Origin: Caldifarciminota bacterium
Lineage (GTDB): Bacteria > Hydrothermota > Tepidihabitantia > Tepidihabitantales > CAIPLT01
Assembly: GCA_025061975.1 (NCBI GenBank)
Contig: JANXBB010000007.1
Span: 1 to 5,225, forward strand
DNA length: 5,225 bases
Reading direction: 5' to 3'
Shown here: positions 1 through 4,291 of the stretch, piece by piece
Numbering within the stretch: the first letter of the stretch is position 1
Layout of the letters: every line of letters begins with the position of its first letter
The notes under the pieces: model-generated
What the model was told of the DNA's origin: nothing
Database searches by the model: none
What the model saw: only the letters and a program-made list of their open reading frames with translations
Program-made: the position numbers and the translations under genes

Positions 1-254
1 GCTTCAACTTCTTCGGGCGTCTCAGCAGCTACCGGAAGTTTGGGACGCTCAACCGGTGGGGGTTCAGCTAGTTTTTCGAGTTCCGGAGGAAGTTCTTCAG
101 CAATTGTTGCAACTTCTTTTTTTAATTCGTAGGCTTTATAAATAAACTCTTTAGGTAAAACTAAAAAAATTATGTTAACAATCGCTAACGCTACAATCGC
201 ACTGATTCTTATAGTGAAACCATAATAACTATCCCAATCGAACACTCGGTTCAT
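1..254 (-). CDS. tonB: TonB-like energy transducer, N-terminal part (truncated by window edge)
   Basis: The last visible gene of the exbB operon. Only the first 84 codons are present; the C-terminal receptor-binding domain would lie beyond position 1. The protein starts MNRVFDWDSYYGF, then has one membrane segment at about residues 13-34, then a charged stretch (about 35-50), then a proline- and glutamate-rich region (ELPPELEKLAEPPPVERPK) typical of the TonB periplasmic spacer. The start is secure: GGAGG at 259-263 sits 4 nt before the ATG at 254, in the 11-bp gap after exbD. Position and architecture support a TonB role, which is to carry energy from ExbB/ExbD to outer-membrane transporters. 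The membrane segment has no histidine, unlike E. coli TonB with its His20; its only clearly polar residue past the first turn is Asn27. Without the C-terminus, a TolA-like or other periplasmic protein cannot be excluded. Confidence 0.8.
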   Translation of the reverse strand, partial: MNRVFDWDSYYGFTIRISAIVALAIVNIIFLVLPKEFIYKAYELKKEVATIAEELPPELEKLAEPPPVERPKLPVAAETPEEVE

Positions 255-265
255 AAAACCTCCAT

Positions 266-679
266 TTATCTTTTAGCAAATTCGGTAGCAAATGTAATTT
301 TTAGAGCACCGGCTTCGCGTAATGCTTCAAGAATGTCAGAAACCTTACCATATTCCACTTCCTCATCGGCCCGCACCACCATAATAAGATCCGGATTATC
401 ATCTAATTTTCCTCTCGTTACCGAGATAACTCCATTTAAATCTAAAAGATTATCATTAATTGAAATCCGGCCTGTTCGATCCAACCAAACATGCGCAACA
501 TTACGTCGCTTTAAAATTCGTTCTGTAGCCAAAGCTTTGGGCAAAGTAAGTTTGAGTCCAACTTCGGTTCTAAAAACAGTAGTGAGCATAAAAAAGATAA
601 TTAATAAAAATGCGATATCAGAAGTTGATGCAGTAGTAATTTCTGGCTCACGCCGAATAAGCCTTTGAATTCTCTTCAT
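266..679 (-). CDS. exbD: ExbD/TolR family biopolymer transport protein (copy B, canonical)
   Basis: A 137-residue inner-membrane protein of the proton channel that powers TonB-type systems, close to the usual ExbD length (about 140). A short basic cytoplasmic N-terminus (MKRIQRLIRR) leads into a single membrane helix at about residues 21-38. Asp21 in SDIAFLLIIFF aligns with the essential proton-carrying Asp25 of E. coli ExbD. The periplasmic domain follows, with the family's LTLP motif (about 44-47), the VVRADEEVEY segment that matches FFRADKTVDY of E. coli, and a closing helix-strand EALREAGALKITF. The start is supported by GGGGAG at 687-692, 7 nt upstream and inside the end of the preceding exbD. 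It is the third gene of the operon, 3 bp after the other exbD and 11 bp before tonB. The family call is firm; ExbD versus TolR is decided by the TonB-like neighbour. Confidence 0.93.
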   Translation of the reverse strand: MKRIQRLIRREPEITTASTSDIAFLLIIFFMLTTVFRTEVGLKLTLPKALATERILKRRNVAHVWLDRTGRISINDNLLDLNGVISVTRGKLDDNPDLIMVVRADEEVEYGKVSDILEALREAGALKITFATEFAKR

Positions 680-682
680 AAC

Positions 683-1090
683 CTAACTCCCCTCTTTAAC
701 CGGTACCAAACTTATTTTCTCTGCTTTAGCTAATTTTATCTGATCAAAAACTCTAATCATTGTTTGGTACTTTGCAGTTCGATATACTTTAAGAGCAATT
801 ACCAAATCTGGATTTTTACGAAGCTCTTCTTCAACAATTCCTTTGACACTTGGAATATCCACAATCTGATCTCTAATTAATACTTCACCTTGAGGATTTA
901 CTGCAATTGTTAAAATGTTTTCGCTTTTTATTTTTACTTCTTGACCTTTTTCCGGTAAAACTATTTTTAATCCTTTTTCTCGACAGAAAATCGACGTAGT
1001 CATAAAGAAAATAATAATCAAAAAAGCTATATCACCCATCGATGCCGTAGGAATTTGAGGATTAGCCTGTTTTCTTTCGCGCAGACGCAT
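683..1090 (-). CDS. exbD: ExbD/TolR family biopolymer transport protein (copy A, divergent)
   Basis: A 135-residue paralogue of the next gene in the operon, with the same plan: basic N-terminus, one membrane helix at about residues 20-37 (GDIAFLIIIFFMTTSIF) and a periplasmic domain. Asp20 corresponds to the proton-carrying Asp of ExbD. The IVLP motif is kept (about 43-46). The stretch that reads RAD-x-x-x-x-Y in canonical ExbD reads KVYRTAKY here, so the conserved Asp is lost and the surface charge changes. It begins 3 bp after the exbB stop with no Shine-Dalgarno sequence (AAGTAAAAT precedes the ATG), so translation probably depends on ribosomes finishing exbB. Tandem exbD genes are common in several diderm phyla. 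A role in the same ExbB channel, possibly as a heterodimer with the second ExbD, is inference. Confidence 0.92.
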   Translation of the reverse strand: MRLRERKQANPQIPTASMGDIAFLIIIFFMTTSIFCREKGLKIVLPEKGQEVKIKSENILTIAVNPQGEVLIRDQIVDIPSVKGIVEEELRKNPDLVIALKVYRTAKYQTMIRVFDQIKLAKAEKISLVPVKEGS

Positions 1091-1093
1091 ATT

Positions 1094-1717
1094 TTACTTA
1101 GGAGTACAAACAAATTTTTCAGCTAAATAGTCGATTAATGTTGACGCTGCGGTCTCCATGTCACGAGTGTAGGAGTTAATTTTGCTTTGGATTAAAATAA
1201 AGATAATTGAAAGTGGAGCAGCGATAATTAATCCCCATTTAGTAGTGATTAAAGCTTCAGAAATACCGCTAGCAACAACTGTCGGTTCTACCTCGCCAAC
1301 TGCTGCAACCGCAGCAAATGCTCGAATCATTCCGGTTACAGTTCCTAAAAATCCAAAAAACGGAGCTACAGTAATAATGCCGCCCAAAAGATTCATTCCC
1401 CGATCTAAAAATGCTAATTCGCTAGCGGAAGATTTAATAATAGCATCTTCCATTAATGCTCGTCCGCCACTAGCTTTTTCTAACGCTGCCTTCAAAACTC
1501 GCGCCACCGGTGAAGTTGTTTTATTACACATCTCAATTCCCGCATTTACTCCATTAGTCTCAATAGTTTTTATTAAGTTGGCGACAAATGTTTTAGCATT
1601 AAGCCGCATTTTAACAAATATTGTATAAATGCGCTCAATGATCAGCGCTAATGCAAGCACAATGCAGGCCAATAAAAACCACATTATGCCGCCACCAGCT
1701 TGAAATTCTTGTATCAT
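1094..1717 (-). CDS. exbB: ExbB/TolQ/MotA family proton channel protein
   Basis: A 207-residue inner-membrane protein that forms the pentameric proton channel with ExbD. Three membrane helices are visible: about residues 11-34, 108-137 and 155-178, with the large cytoplasmic loop between the first two. The family signature is strong: APFFGFLGTVTGMIRAF in helix 2 and GISEALITTKWGLIIAAP entering helix 3. Thr126 and Thr159 align with the channel-lining Thr148 and Thr181 of E. coli ExbB. It lacks the extended N-terminal region and signal peptide found in some larger homologues. It is the first gene of the operon. The start is fixed by GAGGAGG at 1722-1728, 4 nt before the ATG, and a promoter lies about 60 bp upstream. 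ExbB is preferred over TolQ because of the TonB-like gene downstream and the absence of tolA, tolB or pal in view. Confidence 0.95.
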   Translation of the reverse strand: MIQEFQAGGGIMWFLLACIVLALALIIERIYTIFVKMRLNAKTFVANLIKTIETNGVNAGIEMCNKTTSPVARVLKAALEKASGGRALMEDAIIKSSASELAFLDRGMNLLGGIITVAPFFGFLGTVTGMIRAFAAVAAVGEVEPTVVASGISEALITTKWGLIIAAPLSIIFILIQSKINSYTRDMETAASTLIDYLAEKFVCTPK

Positions 1718-1721
1718 TGGT

Positions 1722-1728
1722 CCTCCTC
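1722..1728 (-). promoter_or_regulatory. Strong Shine-Dalgarno sequence of exbB
   Basis: GAGGAGG on the minus strand, 4 nt before the exbB ATG. It shows that this organism uses a standard anti-Shine-Dalgarno sequence, which makes the lack of such sites before pdaD, spoIID and rbfA notable. Confidence 0.85.
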
Positions 1729-1779
1729 GTACTTTTTAGTTTTGTTTTTATATATAAAGCCTTTCTTAAACATCATAAT

Positions 1780-1807
1780 AATTTAACAAATCTTTGTTGT
1801 TTGTCAA
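1780..1807 (-). promoter_or_regulatory. Predicted sigma-70-type promoter of the exbB-exbD-exbD-tonB operon
   Basis: On the minus strand a perfect -35 TTGACA (1802-1807) is followed after 16 bp by TAAATT (1780-1785), a 4 of 6 match to TATAAT. Transcription would begin near 1773 and give a leader of about 56 nt ending in the exbB Shine-Dalgarno site. The region around the -10 is AT-rich with an imperfect TTAAA...TTTAA symmetry (about 1766-1785). A Fur-type iron operator would be reasonable here from the operon's role, but I cannot match the Fur consensus convincingly. Confidence 0.55.
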
Positions 1808-1814
1808 GAGGAAA

Positions 1815-1861
1815 TTTACAATAAATCTCGAAATCTTCTAAGACAGCTGTTTTACAATAAA
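1815..1861. repeat. 11-bp direct repeat pair in the exbB/tRNA intergenic region
   Basis: TTTACAATAAA occurs exactly at 1815-1825 and again at 1851-1861, 36 bp apart start to start, just upstream of the exbB -35 element. The second copy runs into the inverted repeat at 1857-1876. The repeats lie outside the predicted core promoters, where an activator or repressor could bind. AT-rich chance repetition is also possible, and no function can be assigned. Confidence 0.45.
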
Positions 1862-1876
1862 ATTGGAAAATTTTAT
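1857..1876. repeat. Perfect AT-only inverted repeat, 8-bp arms, GGAA loop
   Basis: ATAAAATT (1857-1864) and AATTTTAT (1869-1876) are perfect inverted arms around GGAA. There is no G or C in the stem and no following T-run on the plus strand, so it is a poor intrinsic terminator. It could be a dyad operator between the two divergent promoters, or a chance AT palindrome. Confidence 0.4.
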
Positions 1877-1935
1877 CTCGTCCTTTGTCCGGTTCTGAAT
1901 CCCTATCACAGTTTGTATTCTAACGTAAATTTTTA

Positions 1936-1963
1936 TTGACATTTCAGTTTCTTTTATTAAAAT
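1936..1963 (+). promoter_or_regulatory. Predicted sigma-70-type promoter of tRNA-Ala (and probably pdaD)
   Basis: A perfect -35 TTGACA (1936-1941) and a -10 TAAAAT (1958-1963, 5 of 6 matches) are separated by 16 bp. Transcription would start near 1970, about 10 nt before the tRNA 5' end, a usual distance for a tRNA promoter. With only 19 bp and no terminator between the tRNA and pdaD, the transcript probably continues into pdaD. Confidence 0.65.
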
Positions 1964-1979
1964 CTAATAAAATAAAAAT

Positions 1980-2052
1980 GGGGCAGTAGCTCAGTTGGGA
2001 GAGCACCTGAATCGCACTCAGGAGGTCGGCGGTTCGAATCCGCTCTGCTCCA
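1980..2052 (+). tRNA. tRNA-Ala (anticodon CGC)
   Basis: A 73-nt tRNA with a complete cloverleaf. The acceptor stem pairs GGGGCAG (1980-1986) with CTGCTCC (2045-2051) and includes the G3:U70 wobble pair (1982:2049), the main alanine identity element. The D stem is GCTC/GAGC (1989-1992, 2001-2004). The anticodon stem is CCTGA/TCAGG (2006-2010, 2018-2022) with loop ATCGCAC, which gives anticodon CGC at 2013-2015, reading GCG. The T stem is GGCGG/CCGCT with loop TTCGAAT (2033-2039). The discriminator is A2052. The 3' CCA is not encoded: the CCA seen at 2050-2052 is the end of the acceptor stem plus the discriminator, and the next bases are TAT. Positions 32 and 38 are A and C. Confidence 0.96.
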
Positions 2053-2058
2053 TATAAT
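2053..2058 (+). promoter_or_regulatory. Consensus -10 hexamer directly after the tRNA, possible pdaD start signal
   Basis: TATAAT, a perfect -10 consensus, begins at the first base after the tRNA discriminator and lies 13 nt before the pdaD ATG. A transcript from it would begin near 2065 with a leader of about 7 nt. No good -35 lies in the expected place, which would fall in the T arm of the tRNA. It may be chance or a weak second promoter. Confidence 0.3.
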
Positions 2059-2071
2059 AAACACAAGAGAA

Positions 2072-2617
2072 ATGATATTACCGAAGCGGATTTTTTTAAC
2101 AAAAGGTGTGGGAAGACACCGAGATAAATTATCAAGTTTTGAAGCAGCACTCCGTGACGCCGGCATCGAACGATTTAACATTGTTCGAGTTTCAAGTATC
2201 TTACCTCCGGGTTGTAAATTTATTCCAAAAGCTAAAGGGCTTCAATATCTTACACCCGGTGAAATTATCTTCTGTGTTCTTGCAGAAAATTCAACAAATG
2301 AACCCCATCGTTTAATATCAGCGTCAATTGGTGTTGCTGTTCCTAAAGATCCGGCACAATACGGTTATTTGTCGGAATACCACTCCTTTGGTGAAACCGA
2401 AGCTAAAGCTGGAGACTATGCTGAAGATTTAGCAGCCACGATGCTGGCAACGACGTTAGGAGTTGAGTTTGATCCTAATGCCAGCTGGGATGAGCGCAAG
2501 GAAATTTGGAAAATCTCGGGTAAAATTGTCCGCACGATGAATATTACGCAAACTGCGATCGGTGATAAACGCGGTTGGTGGACAACAGTAGTTGCTGCAG
2601 CAATTCTTATTCCTTAA
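2072..2617 (+). CDS. pdaD: Pyruvoyl-dependent arginine decarboxylase
   Basis: A 181-residue proenzyme that converts arginine to agmatine and CO2, an entry to putrescine and spermidine synthesis or part of arginine/acid use. The self-cleavage motif is [10 protein letters not shown]. By homology with the Methanocaldococcus jannaschii enzyme (RISSIMPP), the chain should break between Ser41 and Ser42, leaving a beta subunit of residues 1-41 and an alpha subunit whose N-terminal Ser42 becomes the pyruvoyl cofactor. Glu102 in [13 protein letters not shown] matches the catalytic Glu109 of that enzyme. The length and the [21 protein letters not shown] region fit the longer bacterial/chlamydial (AaxB-like) form rather than the 165-residue archaeal form. 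It is a soluble enzyme with no signal peptide. No Shine-Dalgarno site precedes the ATG. It follows tRNA-Ala by 19 bp and probably shares its promoter. No other polyamine gene is in the window, so the pathway cannot be read from context. Confidence 0.95.
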   Translation: MILPKRIFLTKGVGRHRDKLSSFEAALRDAGIERFNIVRVSSILPPGCKFIPKAKGLQYLTPGEIIFCVLAENSTNEPHRLISASIGVAVPKDPAQYGYLSEYHSFGETEAKAGDYAEDLAATMLATTLGVEFDPNASWDERKEIWKISGKIVRTMNITQTAIGDKRGWWTTVVAAAILIP

Positions 2618-2648
2618 TTTTTTAATTTTTAATTGTTTACCTACACTC

Positions 2649-3836
2649 TTAATAGATTTTAGCGAGCTTGGTATTATAATAGTAGTGCCGTAAAATTTCC
2701 CGATAAGAATAACCACGTCGAGCCATAGCAAGCGCTCCATGTTGACAAAGACCAATTCCATGTCCCCACCCTTTACCTGTAATTTCGAGACTGTCTTTTA
2801 TTTTTTTAATAGAAAAAAATGTCGAGCGCAAATTAAGCACCTTGCGCAAAGCTTCACCGGAAACTTTATATTCTTTATCAGCAGTAAATTTAAGATAATT
2901 TACTCGACCAGTTTTTTTATCAACAATTAGTTCAGGTATAAAATAAAATTTATATCCGATTCCGGCTAAAAAAAGCACCGTGTCTAAAAACGCTCGATAA
3001 TCTAGTTTTACTTTCCAATTGTAATAAGGGGATCCTGCACAAAAAGGAGTTTGAGTTTTAGAATGCTTTGGTGAATCGATAATTGATCTTAAATAAGGAT
3101 AACGCCCATTTGTAGTTTTACCACCGCAACAAGCATGATATTGTGTAAATGCAATTTCTTGCGCATACCGCAAAACTTCGCCGCAGGTAGCATCAACTGC
3201 TAATTTTGCTGTTCGATATTCGCGTTCCGCTCCTTGATATTCCTGATCATATTGAAATGACCCGTATAAATCGAAATCTTTTTTTTTCTTTAATAACGCA
3301 ACAGCATAACTACGAGCAATTACCGCTTGGGCTTTCAGAGCTTCAATCTCGTTTTCTTGGGCAGTTCCCAACTCACAACTTACAACTCCATATAAATACT
3401 TTTCGAGGGGTAGAATATTAACAACTGTTAGAGGTTTTCTAACAAAGAATCGATGAACTACATCTTTCTTGATAGAAATCTTACTATAATAGCTAGTAAG
3501 TTTGTTCACATACCTACCAATTTTTATATTTCCTGAGCTCTGCAAAATAATTTCCTGTTTATCGGTTAACAATCTCTCGTGAGCTAACAATAGAATAATA
3601 CTATCTGCTTTCACAACAGCCGTTAAAAAAGCGTTAGGTTTAATGCGCCGGGTTTTCTGCAAAGTATTAGATGCTATTAATGAACTATCACCGACAATAT
3701 ATACTGTATCTATATCCCACAAAACTGCAACTCGAATTTCCGGCTCTTCGGTTTGACTCGTATTTACTCGAATTTCTACTCGACGACAACAAAAAATTTC
3801 GACTATCATTAAAAAAACTAAAAATAAATATCTCAT
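2649..3836 (-). CDS. spoIID: SpoIID/LytB domain protein (probable secreted peptidoglycan-acting enzyme)
   Basis: A 395-residue exported protein. Residues 3-15 are hydrophobic, followed by Cys16-Cys17-Arg-Arg. This may be a short signal or membrane anchor, but the lipobox would be poor (EIFC). The SpoIID core begins near residue 136: LPLEKYLYGVVSCELG, where Glu155 matches the catalytic Glu of SpoIID transglycosylases, then EALKAQAVIARSYAVA (165-180) and DQEYQG (197-202). Next come YHACCGGKT (233-241) and PFCAGSPYYNW (264-274), whose His234, Cys237 and Cys266 are candidate metal or structural ligands. It ends with GWGHGIGLCQHGALAMARRG (356-375) and a tyrosine-rich tail. SpoIID cleaves glycan strands stripped of peptides. 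Outside sporulating bacteria such proteins are thought to act in wall remodelling or division, and nothing here suggests sporulation. It converges with pdaD (31-bp gap) and diverges from rbfA. No Shine-Dalgarno site precedes the ATG. A role as a non-catalytic amidase enhancer (LytB) is the alternative. Confidence 0.9.
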   Translation of the reverse strand: MRYLFLVFLMIVEIFCCRRVEIRVNTSQTEEPEIRVAVLWDIDTVYIVGDSSLIASNTLQKTRRIKPNAFLTAVVKADSIILLLAHERLLTDKQEIILQSSGNIKIGRYVNKLTSYYSKISIKKDVVHRFFVRKPLTVVNILPLEKYLYGVVSCELGTAQENEIEALKAQAVIARSYAVALLKKKKDFDLYGSFQYDQEYQGAEREYRTAKLAVDATCGEVLRYAQEIAFTQYHACCGGKTTNGRYPYLRSIIDSPKHSKTQTPFCAGSPYYNWKVKLDYRAFLDTVLFLAGIGYKFYFIPELIVDKKTGRVNYLKFTADKEYKVSGEALRKVLNLRSTFFSIKKIKDSLEITGKGWGHGIGLCQHGALAMARRGYSYREILRHYYYNTKLAKIY

Positions 3837-3846
3837 GTTTTAATTT

Positions 3847-3919
3847 TTTAAGTATACTATTTAAGCTTTCTAAATTCAAGTCATTAATCTCCCTCTTTAC
3901 AAATCCTTAAATTTTTAAG
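3847..3919. repeat. Four TTTAAG/CTTAAA motifs in the spoIID-rbfA divergent promoter region
   Basis: TTTAAG occurs on the plus strand at 3847-3852, 3860-3865 and 3914-3919, and in inverse form (CTTAAA) at 3906-3911. The last two form a 6-2-6 inverted repeat in the rbfA promoter spacer; the first two are 13 bp apart and overlap the spoIID promoter. The placement could suit a regulator acting on both genes. The background is very AT-rich, so chance is a serious alternative. Confidence 0.35.
3851..3879 (-). promoter_or_regulatory. Predicted sigma-70-type promoter of spoIID
   Basis: On the minus strand TTGAAT (3874-3879, 4 of 6 matches to TTGACA) and TATACT (3851-3856, 5 of 6 matches to TATAAT) are 17 bp apart. 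The -10 ends 14 nt before the spoIID ATG, so the leader would be only about 7-8 nt, too short for a normal ribosome-binding site. Two copies of TTTAAG (plus strand 3847-3852 and 3860-3865) overlap this element. Confidence 0.55.
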
Positions 3920-3924
3920 ATAAT
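3896..3924 (+). promoter_or_regulatory. Predicted sigma-70-type promoter of rbfA-truB
   Basis: TTTACA (3896-3901, 5 of 6) and GATAAT (3919-3924, 5 of 6) are exactly 17 bp apart. The -10 ends 7 nt before the rbfA ATG, so transcription would start at or within a base of the A of the start codon, giving a leaderless message. The spacer contains the inverted repeat CTTAAA-TT-TTTAAG (3906-3919), a possible operator. The spoIID promoter runs the other way from about 17 bp upstream. Confidence 0.55.
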
Positions 3925-3931
3925 ATTTATT

Positions 3932-4291
3932 ATGCCTTATAGAAACGAAAAAATTGCTGAAACTATAAAATGCGCGGTTGCTGAAATTATTTTAACTGAT
4001 TTACAAGATCCGGTTTTTCACTTTGTAACTATTACTGGAATTAAACTTAGCAGCGATCTCAGACAAGCAACATTATACTTTTATAATTTCGATGAAAAAG
4101 TGAATAATAATATAGTGTTGGCACATCTAAACCATGCCGCTAATTTTATCAGAAATCGCCTTAAAGAAAAGATAATTACGCGCTACATTCCTCAACTTAA
4201 TTTTAAACTTGACGAACTCGTTTTAGAAGAAAAAAAACTTTCGAATGCTTTTAGACGTATCCAAAACCCTAACAGTTCCAATGGAATCTAA
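3932..4291 (+). CDS. rbfA: 30S ribosome-binding factor A
   Basis: A 119-residue single KH-type domain protein that binds the immature 30S subunit near the 16S rRNA central pseudoknot and helps 5' end maturation; it is linked to cold adaptation in E. coli. Family features in order: RNEKIAETIKCAVAEIIL (first helix), LQDPVFHFVTITGIKLSSDL (the DP...VTIT.V.vS.DL signature), QATLYFYNF strand, a helix with LNHAANFIRNRLKEKI, then the RYIPQLNFKLDE strand (usual form lR.vP.L.F..D). The length is slightly short of E. coli (133), with only a brief C-terminal tail. No Shine-Dalgarno site precedes the ATG, and the predicted -10 is 7 nt upstream. In many bacteria rbfA follows infB; here a divergent spoIID sits upstream, so it has its own promoter. 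Its 3' end overlaps truB. Confidence 0.93.
   Translation: MPYRNEKIAETIKCAVAEIILTDLQDPVFHFVTITGIKLSSDLRQATLYFYNFDEKVNNNIVLAHLNHAANFIRNRLKEKIITRYIPQLNFKLDELVLEEKKLSNAFRRIQNPNSSNGI

Noticed and set aside
1182..1628. Plus-strand open frame of 148 residues opposite exbB
   Set aside because: It lies wholly antisense to a strongly conserved exbB, has no ribosome site and shows no recognisable domain. The plus-strand frame at 333-668 opposite exbD is rejected for the same reason.
1766..1785. Fur-type iron box over the exbB promoter
   Set aside because: The CATCATAATAA core with flanking TTAAA/TTTAA resembles an AT dyad but does not give three GATAAT-like hexamers in the right register.
1944..2181. 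Two minus-strand open frames of 68 and 74 residues, one containing [19 protein letters not shown]
   Set aside because: They run antisense through tRNA-Ala. This peptide is a well-known artefact of translating the complementary strand of tRNA genes and is widespread in databases as a false protein.
2618..2648. T-rich 31-bp gap between convergent pdaD and spoIID as a bidirectional terminator
   Set aside because: There are T and A runs but no GC-containing stem, and no hairpin stronger than a few AT pairs could be drawn.
2456..2761. Minus-strand open frame of 101 residues spanning the ends of pdaD and spoIID
   Set aside because: It overlaps two well-supported genes, has no start signals, and its translation looks like shadow sequence.
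3876..3895. Minus-strand GAGGGAG followed by ATG ACT TGA, in frame with the spoIID start 48 nt downstream
   Set aside because: It looks like a start with a strong ribosome site, but the frame closes after two codons and meets more stops before the spoIID ATG. It also overlaps and lies upstream of the predicted spoIID -35, so it would not be in the transcript. A longer spoIID start is therefore excluded.
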